A stretch of 64,000 bases of DNA from Bacteroidia bacterium (GTDB lineage: Bacteria > Bacteroidota > Bacteroidia > B-17B0 > Aurantibacillaceae), in assembly GCA_016787705.1 (NCBI GenBank), contig JAEUTP010000010.1:310001-374000 (forward strand), in the 5' to 3' direction. Under the pieces are notes generated by a model. That model searched no databases. It was not told the origin of the DNA and worked only from the letters and a program-made list of their open reading frames with translations. How positions within the stretch are numbered: position 1 is the first letter of the stretch; the number at the start of each line of letters is the position of its first letter. A program made the position numbers and the translations under genes. Shown piece after piece: positions 26,920-36,372 of the stretch.

Positions 26920-28926
26920 ATGAAAAAAGCCATTTTATCCCTTTTAATTCTTAATTCATTAACCTTTTTTTCACAAAAAGCCGGTATAAATTTTTCGTAT
27001 ATCGATTCGAGTGCTAATCCCCGCAACGATTTTTATAGCTTTTGTAATGGAAAATGGCAAAAGAGTTTTGTTTTACCTGCCAGTGATGCGCGTTACGGCA
27101 GCTTTAACGAAATAAATAATAATAACCTGGCGCATATAAAAGTTATTTTAGATAAGGCGTCTTCAAATAAGTCTGCTGCTCCAAATACAAATGCTCAAAA
27201 GCTACGTGATTTTTATAATAACGCTATGGATTCTGCCATGGCAGATAAATTAGGTTTTGAACCTATCAAAGACCAGTTAAAACAAATAGATAATATTAAA
27301 ACCCTGGATGAACTTATTTTTTTAAAATCAAAAATGGATTTTGATGGTGTTACACTTTTTTATGGAGGACTTGTTTCAATTGATCCTAAAAACAGCAAAA
27401 AAAATATTTACAATTTGGCGCAGGCAGGCCTTGGGTTAGGAGAAAGAGATTTTTATTATAACCCGCAATTTGAAAAAATAAGAGTTGAATACTTAAAATA
27501 TCTTTCCGATCTTTTTTCTTTAATTGGCAACGATAAGAACGCAAGTGCAAAAAACGCTGAAATAATTTTTGAATTTGAAAAACATCTTGCCGATAAAGCT
27601 TTAACACGTTTGGAAATGAGAAATCCTGAAAAACTTTACAATATATATACTCCTGCCTCATTAAAAGAACTATCGCCGGCTATTAACTGGGAGATTTATT
27701 TTAAACAAAAAGCTATTAAACAACCCGATACTGTTTTAGTTGCTACTGTTGATTATTTTAAAAATTTAAATTCTTATTTAACTTCTTCTTCCATTGAAAC
27801 ATTAAAATTATACTGCAAAGCACACCTATTAATGGAAGCCGCACCTTTTCTGTCGAGTAAATTTGAAGAGGTGAATTTTGCTTTTAAAGGCAGGGTATTA
27901 AGCGGTGCAAGCGAAATGAAACCCCGATGGCAACGTGTACAAGGAACCATGGATAGAGTAATAGGCGATATTGTTTCTGAAGAATTTGTGAAACAACATT
28001 TTACACCAAAAGCAAAAGCAAAAGTAAATTCGCTAATTGATAATTTAATATTGGCTTACCGCGAACGTATCGCATCAAGAACATGGATGGATGCCGAAAC
28101 AAAAAAACAAGCAAACAGAAAATTAGATCTTCTCATCAGGAAAGTTGGCTATCCTGAAAAATGGAAAGATTATTCTAACCTAACTATTACTCCTGATAAT
28201 TATTGGGCTAATTATAACCGTGGTATTAAATTTGCACTTATTGATAATCTTGACGATCTTAAAAAACCGGCAGATAGAACTAAATGGCAAATGACACCTG
28301 TTACTGTTAATGCCTATTACGATCCAACAACCAATGAAATAACTTTTCCGGCAGCCATTTTACAACCTCCGTTTTTTGATGCCGACGCAGAAGATGCCGC
28401 TAATTATGGCACTATGGGAGCAATTATTGGCCATGAATTAACCCATGGTTTTGATGATCAGGGTGCACAATTTGACGCCGATGGTAATATGAAAATGTGG
28501 TGGACAAAACAGGATTATGATAATTTTAAATCAAAAACAACCCGTATTGTAAATCAATTCAATAAATATGTTGCCATTGATACAATGAAAGTAAATGGCA
28601 GCATGACGCAAGGTGAGAACATTGCCGATCTTGGAGGTTTAACAATGGCTTATTATGCCTATCAAAAATCTTTAAAGGGAAAACCTTCATTAAAAATCAG
28701 AGGTTATACCGGCGAGCAACGCTTTTTTATTGCATGGGCTCAAGGTTGGAAGGGTATGTGCAGAGATGCTGAATTAAAACGTTTATTAACGGTTGATTAT
28801 CATTCGCCCGCTTATTTCCGTGCCTTTGCGCCCTTAAGTAATTTACCTGAATTTTATAAAGCATTTGGAGTAAAAGAAGGCGATAAAATGTTTACACCCG
28901 AAAGCAACCGTGTAGAGATTTGGTAA
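26920..28926 (+). CDS. pepO: M13-family zinc metallopeptidase (PepO/neprilysin-like)
   Basis: The protein (668 residues) has a signal peptide (MKKAILSLLILNSLTFFSQ), so it acts outside the cytoplasm. Zinc is bound by HELTH (505-509), with the third ligand E566 in GENIADLGG. Other M13 features are VNAYYDPTTNEITFPAAILQPPFF before the zinc site and a C-terminal PLSNLPEFYKAFGVKEGDKM. These endopeptidases cut short peptides. It is 36 bases behind the helicase gene and overlaps dacB by 7 bases, so pepO-dacB form an operon. Confidence 0.94.
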   Translation: MKKAILSLLILNSLTFFSQKAGINFSYIDSSANPRNDFYSFCNGKWQKSFVLPASDARYGSFNEINNNNLAHIKVILDKASSNKSAAPNTNAQKLRDFYNNAMDSAMADKLGFEPIKDQLKQIDNIKTLDELIFLKSKMDFDGVTLFYGGLVSIDPKNSKKNIYNLAQAGLGLGERDFYYNPQFEKIRVEYLKYLSDLFSLIGNDKNASAKNAEIIFEFEKHLADKALTRLEMRNPEKLYNIYTPASLKELSPAINWEIYFKQKAIKQPDTVLVATVDYFKNLNSYLTSSSIETLKLYCKAHLLMEAAPFLSSKFEEVNFAFKGRVLSGASEMKPRWQRVQGTMDRVIGDIVSEEFVKQHFTPKAKAKVNSLIDNLILAYRERIASRTWMDAETKKQANRKLDLLIRKVGYPEKWKDYSNLTITPDNYWANYNRGIKFALIDNLDDLKKPADRTKWQMTPVTVNAYYDPTTNEITFPAAILQPPFFDADAEDAANYGTMGAIIGHELTHGFDDQGAQFDADGNMKMWWTKQDYDNFKSKTTRIVNQFNKYVAIDTMKVNGSMTQGENIADLGGLTMAYYAYQKSLKGKPSLKIRGYTGEQRFFIAWAQGWKGMCRDAELKRLLTVDYHSPAYFRAFAPLSNLPEFYKAFGVKEGDKMFTPESNRVEIW

Positions 28927-30350
28927 AAAATCGGAATAGTTTTTTTTTATTTTTTTTATTGCCATTATTTTTTAATGCGCAAATAAGTTCTGTTATTGAA
29001 GGGTGGAAAGCTGACAAAGACCTTAAAAGTGCTACACTTAGCTTTTGTGTTATTGATACAAAAACCAGTGAAGTTATTTATGAACTAAATTCGCATCAAT
29101 ATGTAATTCCTGCAAGTACGCAAAAGATAATTACTACAGCAGCTGCGCTTGGTACATTAGGTGCAGGCTACAGATATTCAACAAAAATATACCACACAGG
29201 CACATTTAGTAAAGAAACCGGCGTTATTAACGGAGATGTTATTATTTATGGCACCGGTGATCCTACCTTACAATCTGAAAATTTTACCAAAGACACCAAT
29301 CAGGTAACTGATAAATGGGCACTGGTATTAAAAGAAAAAGGAGTTAAAGAAATTAAAGGAAAAATAATTGGTGATGCTAGTTTTTTTGACAGAAGCATTC
29401 CCGGTAACTGGATATGGGCAGATATTAATAATTATTTTGGAGTTGCGCCCTGCGGTTTATCCTACAACGATAATAAATTTAAGATCATTTATAGCAGCAA
29501 AGAAACCGGGAGCAAAGCAACAGTTGAAAAAACAATTCCTGCCTATTGTAATAGCACGATTTGCATTAACTCTAACGTAATTGCCAAAGGTACCGAAGAT
29601 GATGCCTTTGTATTTGGCGACCCATTCAGTTACACAAAAGAAGTTGCCGGAAAAATTCCACCAAACAAAAGTAATTTTGAAGTGGAAGCTGCCCTACCCG
29701 ATCCTGCCTTATTATGTGCCGAAAAATTCTCAAACTCTTTAAGTAAAGTCGGCATTAAGTACAATCCAAAAACGATCGAATCAAATTATAAAAGACCCGA
29801 TAGCACCACCACCAAACAATTACTACATGCCCATTGGTCACCATCATTAGACAGGATAATTTATTTTACCAATTTAAAAAGCAATAATCATTATTGCGAA
29901 ACCATTTTAAGAAGTGTTGGCCGTGGCAGTATGTATTTAGGTATTGATGCCGTGAAAGCTTATTGGCAGAAAAAAGGCTTGGATGTAAATGAATTATTTA
30001 TGGTAGATGGTAGTGGCTTAAGCCGGGCAAATACTGTCACAACTAATTTCCAGGCAAGTTTATTAAATAAGATCTATAACGACAGTTCACTTTATAAGAT
30101 CTTTAATAATTCATTACCGGTTGCCGGAAAAAGTGGAAGCATGAGTAATATTGGCAAAGGCAAATTAATTGAAAATAATATGCGGGCAAAAACAGGTTAT
30201 ATTAATCGAGCAAGGGGGTATTGCGGTTATGTAAAGTCAAAATCCGGCAAGGATCTTGCTTTTTCTGTTCTGTTTAATAACTATAACTGTTCTGCAAAAG
30301 AGGCTAAAGTAAAGATCGAAAAATTTTTAGTTGAGCTGGGAGAATTATAA
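28920..30350 (+). CDS. dacB: D-alanyl-D-alanine carboxypeptidase/endopeptidase, PBP4-like (S13)
   Basis: S13 enzymes remove terminal D-Ala or cut cross-links in peptidoglycan. The 476-residue product has an N-terminal hydrophobic signal and the three penicillin-binding motifs: SxxK as S66-T-Q-K69, SxN as SNN in LKSNNHYCETILR, and KTG in MRAKTGYINRARG. A large insert between the first two motifs is normal for PBP4. Translation appears to begin at a TTG overlapping the last codons of pepO; no ATG is available before the signal sequence. A periplasmic location is expected. Confidence 0.92.
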   Translation: MVKNRNSFFLFFLLPLFFNAQISSVIEGWKADKDLKSATLSFCVIDTKTSEVIYELNSHQYVIPASTQKIITTAAALGTLGAGYRYSTKIYHTGTFSKETGVINGDVIIYGTGDPTLQSENFTKDTNQVTDKWALVLKEKGVKEIKGKIIGDASFFDRSIPGNWIWADINNYFGVAPCGLSYNDNKFKIIYSSKETGSKATVEKTIPAYCNSTICINSNVIAKGTEDDAFVFGDPFSYTKEVAGKIPPNKSNFEVEAALPDPALLCAEKFSNSLSKVGIKYNPKTIESNYKRPDSTTTKQLLHAHWSPSLDRIIYFTNLKSNNHYCETILRSVGRGSMYLGIDAVKAYWQKKGLDVNELFMVDGSGLSRANTVTTNFQASLLNKIYNDSSLYKIFNNSLPVAGKSGSMSNIGKGKLIENNMRAKTGYINRARGYCGYVKSKSGKDLAFSVLFNNYNCSAKEAKVKIEKFLVELGEL

Positions 30351-30440
30351 AAATGGAAAATGTAAGATGGCAAAGGGAAAATGTTTTAACTTTGCATCAA
30401 TACGATAAGTTTTACATCTTCCCTTTTACATTTTACATAA
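30351..30440. repeat. imperfect palindromic intergenic repeat, 'ATGGAAAATGTAA' family, copy 1
   Basis: The space between dacB and pyrC has a left arm (about 30353-30384: ATGGAAAATGTAAGATGG and so on). A right arm (about 30410-30439) is its approximate reverse complement (CATCTTCCCTTTTACATTTTAC). The centre contains TAACTTTG, a possible pyrC promoter. A related element follows purF at 56625. Confidence 0.6.
30387..30394 (+). promoter_or_regulatory. possible -7 promoter element of pyrC inside the palindromic repeat
   Basis: TAACTTTG fits TAnnTTTG and lies between the repeat arms, 58 bases before the pyrC ATG. No TTTG is found at the -33 position, so support is limited. Confidence 0.4.
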
Positions 30441-30452
30441 TTATTTAATACT

Positions 30453-31787
30453 ATGAATTACCTGATAAAAAATGCCACTTTAGTTAACGAAGGCGAAATT
30501 GGCAATTATGATGTTTTAATTGAGAATGGAATCATTTCTAAAATAGAACGTGATATTGAAACGCCAAAACATGTTACAGAAGTAAATGCCGAAGGTTTGT
30601 ATTTAATACCCGGTGCTATTGACGACCAGGTGCATTTTCGTGAACCGGGCTTAACACATAAAGGCGAGATTTATACAGAAGCAAAAGCGGCTGTTGCAGG
30701 TGGCGTAACTTCTTATATGGAAATGCCTAACACCAATCCGCAAAGCGTTACCATTACCGAACTTGAAAAAAAATACACACGCGCTTCACAATGTTCTTTA
30801 GCCAACTATTCTTTTTTTATGGGAGGTACGAATCACAATTTGGAAGAAACTTTAAAAGTAAATTATTCGAAAGTGTGCGGCTTGAAAATATTTATGGGCT
30901 CATCAACCGGCGATATGTTAGTAGATCACCAGGAAGTATTGGAAGGATTTTTTTCAAAGATTCCTTCATTAATAGCCACGCATTGCGAGTTTGATCCTTT
31001 GGTAAAAGAAACCCAGGCAAAGATCATTGCGGAGTATGGGGAAGATTTGGAAGCATACTTCCATCCTATTATTCGTAATGAAGAGGCGTGTTACAGATCT
31101 TCATCAATGGCTGTAGCACTTGCAAAAAAACACAACACGCGTTTACATGTATTACATATATCTACCGCAAAAGAATTGTCGTTATTCACAAATAAAATTC
31201 CTTTAAAAGAAAAAAGAATAACGGCGGAAGCTTGCGTCCATCACTTGTGGTTTAGCGACGAAGATTACAAAACAAAAGGTAATTACATTAAATGGAATCC
31301 GGCAGTAAAAACCGCTTACGATCGCGATAAAATATTTGAAGCGGTTTTAAACGGAACAATAGATGTTATAGCAACCGATCATGCGCCCCATACCATAGAA
31401 GAAAAAGAACTCCCATATTTAAAAGCTCCAAGTGGCGGACCGTTAGTACAACACAGCATTTTAGCCATGCTTGATTTTTATCATGCAAAAAAAATTACGC
31501 TCGATAAAATAGTTGAAAAAATGAGCCACAACGTAGCTGATCTTTTTCGAATTGAAAAACGCGGTTATATTCGTGAAGGCTATTTTGCAGATCTTGTTTT
31601 GGTAAATTTAAACAAGCCGCAAACCGTTACCAAACAAAACATATTGTATAAATGCGGCTGGAGCCCGTTTGAAGGTCATACCTTTAAAAGTAGTATTGAA
31701 AAAACGTTCGTTAACGGGCATTTAGTTTACGATAGTGGCAAGTTTGATGAGAGTAAGTACGGTAGCCGTTTATCTTTTAATATTTAA
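30453..31787 (+). CDS. pyrC: dihydroorotase
   Basis: Dihydroorotase closes carbamoyl-aspartate to dihydroorotate in pyrimidine synthesis. The 444-residue amidohydrolase has VHFREPGLTHKGE (H61), MEMPNTNP, a THCE metal-site strand, LHVLHIST, and the catalytic-aspartate segment IATDHAPHT. The usual DxHxH metal motif reads D-D-Q-V-H here, so its first histidine is a glutamine (Q59). From memory, this variant occurs in other Bacteroidota dihydroorotases, so activity is still expected. The downstream phosphatase gene starts 2 bases after the stop, indicating an operon. Confidence 0.93.
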   Translation: MNYLIKNATLVNEGEIGNYDVLIENGIISKIERDIETPKHVTEVNAEGLYLIPGAIDDQVHFREPGLTHKGEIYTEAKAAVAGGVTSYMEMPNTNPQSVTITELEKKYTRASQCSLANYSFFMGGTNHNLEETLKVNYSKVCGLKIFMGSSTGDMLVDHQEVLEGFFSKIPSLIATHCEFDPLVKETQAKIIAEYGEDLEAYFHPIIRNEEACYRSSSMAVALAKKHNTRLHVLHISTAKELSLFTNKIPLKEKRITAEACVHHLWFSDEDYKTKGNYIKWNPAVKTAYDRDKIFEAVLNGTIDVIATDHAPHTIEEKELPYLKAPSGGPLVQHSILAMLDFYHAKKITLDKIVEKMSHNVADLFRIEKRGYIREGYFADLVLVNLNKPQTVTKQNILYKCGWSPFEGHTFKSSIEKTFVNGHLVYDSGKFDESKYGSRLSFNI

Positions 31788-31789
31788 AA

Positions 31790-32596
31790 ATGGAATTAGC
31801 GCAACTTAATTCTATTCTTCCAAACGTTATTGCAACTGCAAAAAAAGCCGGATCTTTTATAAGAAAAGAACGTGAAAATTTTTCAAGTGATAAAATTGAG
31901 ATCAAGGGGTTAAACGACCTGGTGAGTTATGTGGATAAAACAGCTGAAGAAATTATTGTAAAAGACCTTCAAACCATCTTTAATCTTGCAGGTTTTATTG
32001 TTGAAGAAAATACGTTTTCTGAAAAAAAAGAATACAACTGGATAGTTGATCCACTGGATGGCACAACCAATTTTGTGCATGGTATAAATTGCTATGCAGT
32101 AAGCATTGCTTTAGAATATAAAGGAGAGGTTATTTTAGGTGTTGTTTATGAAGTTAGTCGCGATGAGTGTTTTTATGCAATTAAAAATGGCGGTGCTTTT
32201 TTAAATGAAAAACCTGTTAAGGTTTCTGCAAACAAAACTTTAAATGATTGTTTGATTGCAACAGGCTTTCCTATCTACAATTTTGAAAGACTACAACCTT
32301 ATCTTAAAACATTAGAGTTTTTAATGCGTAATACACATGGCATAAGGCGTATTGGTGCAGCAGCTGCCGATCTTTGTTATCTGGCCTGTGGCCGGGTTGA
32401 TGCTTTTTTTGAATATAACCTTAACCCTTGGGATGTGGCCGCAGGAGCCCTGATAGTTATGGAAAGTGGCGGTAAAGTAACAGATTTTAGTTTGGGTAAT
32501 AACTGGTTATTTGGTAAAGAGCTTGTTGCAACAAATGCACATGTTTTCGATGTTTTTTCATGGGAAATCGATCAAAACTTCAATAAAAAGGCTTAA
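31790..32596 (+). CDS. suhB: inositol-monophosphatase family protein
   Basis: The 268-residue protein has the Mg2+-dependent phosphatase motifs: VEENTF (E72-E73), DPLDGTTNFVHG (D87, D90) and NPWDVAAGALIVMESGGKV. These match inositol-1-monophosphatase/SuhB. The family includes enzymes acting on inositol phosphates and on 3'-phosphoadenosine compounds; the FVHG sequence after the second motif favours the IMPase/SuhB branch. It is tightly behind pyrC (2 bases). Cytoplasmic, normal length. The exact substrate is not decided by the sequence. Confidence 0.88.
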   Translation: MELAQLNSILPNVIATAKKAGSFIRKERENFSSDKIEIKGLNDLVSYVDKTAEEIIVKDLQTIFNLAGFIVEENTFSEKKEYNWIVDPLDGTTNFVHGINCYAVSIALEYKGEVILGVVYEVSRDECFYAIKNGGAFLNEKPVKVSANKTLNDCLIATGFPIYNFERLQPYLKTLEFLMRNTHGIRRIGAAAADLCYLACGRVDAFFEYNLNPWDVAAGALIVMESGGKVTDFSLGNNWLFGKELVATNAHVFDVFSWEIDQNFNKKA

Positions 32597-32705
32597 TATA
32601 AGTCTCTTTTTGTAAATAACTAGTTGAAATATTTTTTGTGTAATTCAATTTTTTTTCTAAATTTAATCCCAATAAACAACAATCAGACCTTCTAAATTAT
32701 ACTCT

Positions 32706-34709
32706 ATGAAACGTATCATTATACTATTATTAGTGTTATGCGTGAGCGCGCTTTATTCTCAAACCACAAATACTGCAAGGTGGAGAAAAACTGAAAAAGA
32801 CTCGATGGCAAACGCTTTTCTTTTGTATGAAGAAAAGAACTATAAAATGGCGCTTCCATATTTTGAGAATATTCATAAAAATCATCCTAAGGAAGAATTT
32901 GTAAAATACGTGTATGGCAAAACTGCCTTATACAGAAGCGATAAGTATGCTGAAGCTTTACAAATGCTTACAGAAGTATATGAAAAAAATCCAAAAGTAG
33001 ATATCATTGAGTATGACCTTGCCCGCGCTTTACATTACAATTATAAGTTTGATGAAGCTTTGGTAATGGTTGACAAGTTTTTAGAGAACAAACGTACCAA
33101 ACCCGAAGAAAAACCGCAGGCCGAATTTTTAAAAAAATACATTCAAAATGCTAAATATTATGCTGGCATTGCAACACAAGCAAAGATTACTAATATTGGA
33201 ACACCAATAAACAGTACGGATGAAGAATATGTGCCAACCATTTCGGCAGATGAATCAATGATGATCTTTACTTATACAGGACCAAAAAGTAAAGGTGGGA
33301 AAATAAATGAAACGTTAATGACTGCAGATTCTATTCATGGTATTTACCTTGAAGATGTTTTTATGTCGATAAAAGCAAACGACCAGTTTCAAACTCCTGT
33401 TTCGCTAGATAATATCAATTCTAAAAATAATGATGCTGCAATTTCATTAAGTCAGGATGGACAACGGTTATTTATTTATAAAGATGATGCAGAAGGTCAT
33501 GGCGACATTTATGAAAGTTATTTAGTTGGCGAAACATTCACGTTTCCAACAAAATTAAAAGGCCAGGTAAATACTATTTCACAAGAAGGACATTGTACCT
33601 TATCACCTGATGGAAGAACGCTTTATTTTACAAGTGATCGCCCCGGAGGTTTTGGTGGACGAGATATTTACCGTGCCAAATTATTATCCGATTCAACATG
33701 GGGTAACATTGTAAATCTTGGAGATTCAATTAACAGTAAATATGATGAAGATTCGCCTTTCATTCACCCCGATGGCTCATCACTATTCTTTAGCTCTAAC
33801 GGTTTAAAAAGTAGTGGAGGATATGATATCTTCAGAGCTTATATGGACCCAGCAGATTCTTCTTTTAAAAGAGTGGAGAATTTAAGTTTTCCGATCAACA
33901 CGCCGGATGATGATAAATATTTTGTACTGGCAGCTAATGGCACAAGAGGATATTATAGCAGTGGTAAAGCCGGTGGCGAAGGATTAAACGATATTTATTT
34001 AGTAGAAACAGGTTTTGAACCAACAAAAATACCGGTGTTATTATTTGTAAAAGGTAAAGTTACTTTTGATGGAACGCCGGTTGAATCATTTATTAAAGTA
34101 GAAGTAACTTCTAATAACAATGCTGTTTATACTGCCGTTAAAACTATACCTGCAACAGGTAACTATATGGTATCAATGCCTGCAGGCCAGTCATACAAAA
34201 TCACTTATAGTTACAAAGATGAAAAACCAAAAACATTTGAATTTGACGCAAAAACAATTACTACTTACACTGAAAAAATTGTAGATATCAAATTTGAGAC
34301 TCCAAAAGATACTACCCCTCTAGTAGTTGCCGATCCGGGAAAAAAATTAAGTAATGAATACGATAAAGAAGCGATTACGCTATTACAGAAAAAAACGAGT
34401 AAATACTCTAACACTTACGGAAAAATTTCTGCTGAAGGCTTAGAATTTAAAGTACAGATAGCAGCTTATAAAAATCCTAAAAATTTTAAATACCCACATT
34501 TAAAAAAATTAGGTAAAATTGAAAAATTAATGTTAAACGATGGTATTACACGTATTACCATTAACGGTAAATTTAAAACGCTGGAGGCAGCCTGGGAACA
34601 CAACAAAAAAGTTATAAGGGCCGGACAGGAAGATGCTTTCGTTACTGCGCTTTACAAAGGAGAGCGCATTCAATTGCAGGATCTTGAAAAGATGGGAATT
34701 TTTAAATAA
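32706..34709 (+). CDS. TPR/PD40 outer-membrane-associated protein with C-terminal SPOR domain
   Basis: The 667-residue protein has a signal peptide (MKRIIILLLVLCVSALYSQ) and TPR-like helices (about 35-160). PD40 blades follow (about 170-440), including TLYFTSDRPGGFGGRDIY and SLFFSSNGLKSSGGYDIF, then a regulatory-like beta domain (about 445-535). The C-terminal segment starts FKVQIAAYKNPKNF and resembles a SPOR domain, which binds peptidoglycan strands lacking stem peptides. It shares its first three modules with the OmpA-family protein at 21.6 kb but replaces OmpA with SPOR. A promoter-like TTTTG-N19-TAAATTTA lies about 35-75 bases upstream. Role unknown; a cell-envelope anchor is inferred. 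Confidence 0.82.
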   Translation: MKRIIILLLVLCVSALYSQTTNTARWRKTEKDSMANAFLLYEEKNYKMALPYFENIHKNHPKEEFVKYVYGKTALYRSDKYAEALQMLTEVYEKNPKVDIIEYDLARALHYNYKFDEALVMVDKFLENKRTKPEEKPQAEFLKKYIQNAKYYAGIATQAKITNIGTPINSTDEEYVPTISADESMMIFTYTGPKSKGGKINETLMTADSIHGIYLEDVFMSIKANDQFQTPVSLDNINSKNNDAAISLSQDGQRLFIYKDDAEGHGDIYESYLVGETFTFPTKLKGQVNTISQEGHCTLSPDGRTLYFTSDRPGGFGGRDIYRAKLLSDSTWGNIVNLGDSINSKYDEDSPFIHPDGSSLFFSSNGLKSSGGYDIFRAYMDPADSSFKRVENLSFPINTPDDDKYFVLAANGTRGYYSSGKAGGEGLNDIYLVETGFEPTKIPVLLFVKGKVTFDGTPVESFIKVEVTSNNNAVYTAVKTIPATGNYMVSMPAGQSYKITYSYKDEKPKTFEFDAKTITTYTEKIVDIKFETPKDTTPLVVADPGKKLSNEYDKEAITLLQKKTSKYSNTYGKISAEGLEFKVQIAAYKNPKNFKYPHLKKLGKIEKLMLNDGITRITINGKFKTLEAAWEHNKKVIRAGQEDAFVTALYKGERIQLQDLEKMGIFK

Positions 34710-34724
34710 GAAATATTTAAAAAT

Positions 34725-34765
34725 AAAGAATCCTGAATGTAATGCATTCAGGATTCTTTATTTTA
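34725..34765. terminator. strong bidirectional terminator between convergent genes
   Basis: A perfect 15-base stem, AAAGAATCCTGAATG with its complement (34725-34739 and 34745-34759), has a 5-base loop and T/A tracts. It serves both the SPOR gene (plus) and prmA (minus). Confidence 0.92.
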
Positions 34766-34778
34766 TTTAGATCAGTTA

Positions 34779-35606
34779 TTAATTTTTTTCTAACATCATC
34801 ATTGCCCATTCATTTTCTTTTTTGGAAGAAATAAATTTAACTTGTAGCTTTTCGGAAACCTCTTTCAATTCATCCACATCAGTGGTAAAAAAACCGCTTA
34901 AAAATAATTTACCACCTGTAATTAATTTTTTAGAATAGGTTGGTAACTGTGTTTTTAAAATATTTTTATTGATATTGGCTATAATGATGTCAAAAGGCTT
35001 TTCACTTTCAAGTGCATCTACATCGCCTTTTTTTATACTAATATTCTTGCAATTATTGGTTTCGCAATTTTCAATACTGTTCTCTACACTCCATTCATCA
35101 ATATCAATGGCCAAAATATCTCTAGCGCCTAAAAACTCTGCCAGAATAGCTAATATACCTGTTCCGCAGCCCATATCTAAAACACGTTTGCTCTTAAAAT
35201 CGGTTTCAAACATAGCTTTACAAACCAAACGTGTAGTTTGGTGATGACCTGTACCAAAACTCATTTTAGGCATGATCACAATTTCATGCTTTACATTTTT
35301 ATTTGGTTCGTGAAAAGGTGCGCGAATATATAAAAGGTCATCTACTGAAACCGGCTCAAAATTCTTTTCCCATTCGGCATTCCAATTGGTTAAAGGAATT
35401 TTTTGAATATCGTACATGAATGTAAAATCTTCAAAACTTAAATTACTCAAATCAACATTTGCCAAACTCTCTTCTTTAATATAAGCAGTGAATCCTGTTT
35501 CGTTAAAATCAAAACTCTCAAAACCAAAATCAGATATTAACGCCATTAATATTTCAGACCCCGGCTCGGGAGGCGTAACGTAAAACTGGTAACTTAAATA
35601 ACTCAT
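34779..35606 (-). CDS. prmA: ribosomal protein L11 methyltransferase
   Basis: PrmA methylates several amino groups of ribosomal protein L11. The 275-residue protein has an N-terminal alpha-beta substrate domain starting YLSYQFYVTPPEPGSEIL. This is followed by PGxFGTGxHxTT-type sequence (SFGTGHHQTTRLVCKAM), the SAM motif VLDMGCGTGILAILAE, and the catalytic segment DIIIANINKNIL. It starts in a TAATG overlap with the tpiA stop, so the two are coupled. The family call is secure. Confidence 0.95.
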   Translation of the reverse strand: MSYLSYQFYVTPPEPGSEILMALISDFGFESFDFNETGFTAYIKEESLANVDLSNLSFEDFTFMYDIQKIPLTNWNAEWEKNFEPVSVDDLLYIRAPFHEPNKNVKHEIVIMPKMSFGTGHHQTTRLVCKAMFETDFKSKRVLDMGCGTGILAILAEFLGARDILAIDIDEWSVENSIENCETNNCKNISIKKGDVDALESEKPFDIIIANINKNILKTQLPTYSKKLITGGKLFLSGFFTTDVDELKEVSEKLQVKFISSKKENEWAMMMLEKN

Positions 35607-36364
35607 TAAAATGAAGCAATTATTTTACAAAAATCGTCAGCTTTTAAACTGGCGCCGCCAATTAAACCTCCATCAACATCTGCACATGCAAATAATTCTT
35701 TTGCATTTTGCGCGTTACAACTTCCTCCATATAAAATAGAAATATTTTCTGCAGCCTTATTTGAAAAAATCTCACCTATCACTTTCCTTACATAAGCGTG
35801 CATTTCCTGTGCCTGTTGCGGTGTGGCAGTTTCGCCGGTACCAATGGCCCAAACGGGCTCGTAGGCTAAATATATTTTATCAATATCTTTTTCAGAAAAA
35901 TTCTTTAATACATTTTCTAATTGTTTTTTTACCGTATCAAAATGTTTTTCGCTTTTTCTTTCTTCCAACACTTCTCCAAAACAAAAAATAACTTGTAAAT
36001 TATTTTTAAATGCCTGTTGAATTTTTAAAACAAGCTGTTCATCTGTTTCTTTAAAATAAGTTCTGCGTTCACTATGTCCTACTAAAACAAATTTACATTT
36101 TACTGAACTAAGCATCTCGGCAGATACTTCACCTGTATAAGCACCTTTAACATACTCACTACAGTTTTGTGCACCTGCAAAAAAAGAAGTTTCGTTTTGT
36201 AAACTATCAGTCACCGTCTTTAAAAAAGTAAATGGCGGAAAAACAATTTTCTCTATAGCAGAAAATTGTTTGGTTGTTGTTTTTAAAGTATTGATAAGGT
36301 CAACAGCCTCGTTAAGATTGGTATTCATTTTCCAATTGCCGGCCACTATTTTTTTTCTGTTCAT
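35606..36364 (-). CDS. tpiA: triosephosphate isomerase
   Basis: TpiA interconverts dihydroxyacetone phosphate and glyceraldehyde-3-phosphate in glycolysis. The 252-residue barrel has the catalytic lysine in AGNWKMN (K12), the histidine in VLVGHSERR, the glutamate in YEPVWAIGTG, and the phosphate loop LYGGSC. The gene lies 8 bases after the permease gene and overlaps prmA by one base. All catalytic residues are present and the length is normal. Confidence 0.98.
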   Translation of the reverse strand: MNRKKIVAGNWKMNTNLNEAVDLINTLKTTTKQFSAIEKIVFPPFTFLKTVTDSLQNETSFFAGAQNCSEYVKGAYTGEVSAEMLSSVKCKFVLVGHSERRTYFKETDEQLVLKIQQAFKNNLQVIFCFGEVLEERKSEKHFDTVKKQLENVLKNFSEKDIDKIYLAYEPVWAIGTGETATPQQAQEMHAYVRKVIGEIFSNKAAENISILYGGSCNAQNAKELFACADVDGGLIGGASLKADDFCKIIASF

Positions 36365-36372
36365 GTATGAAT

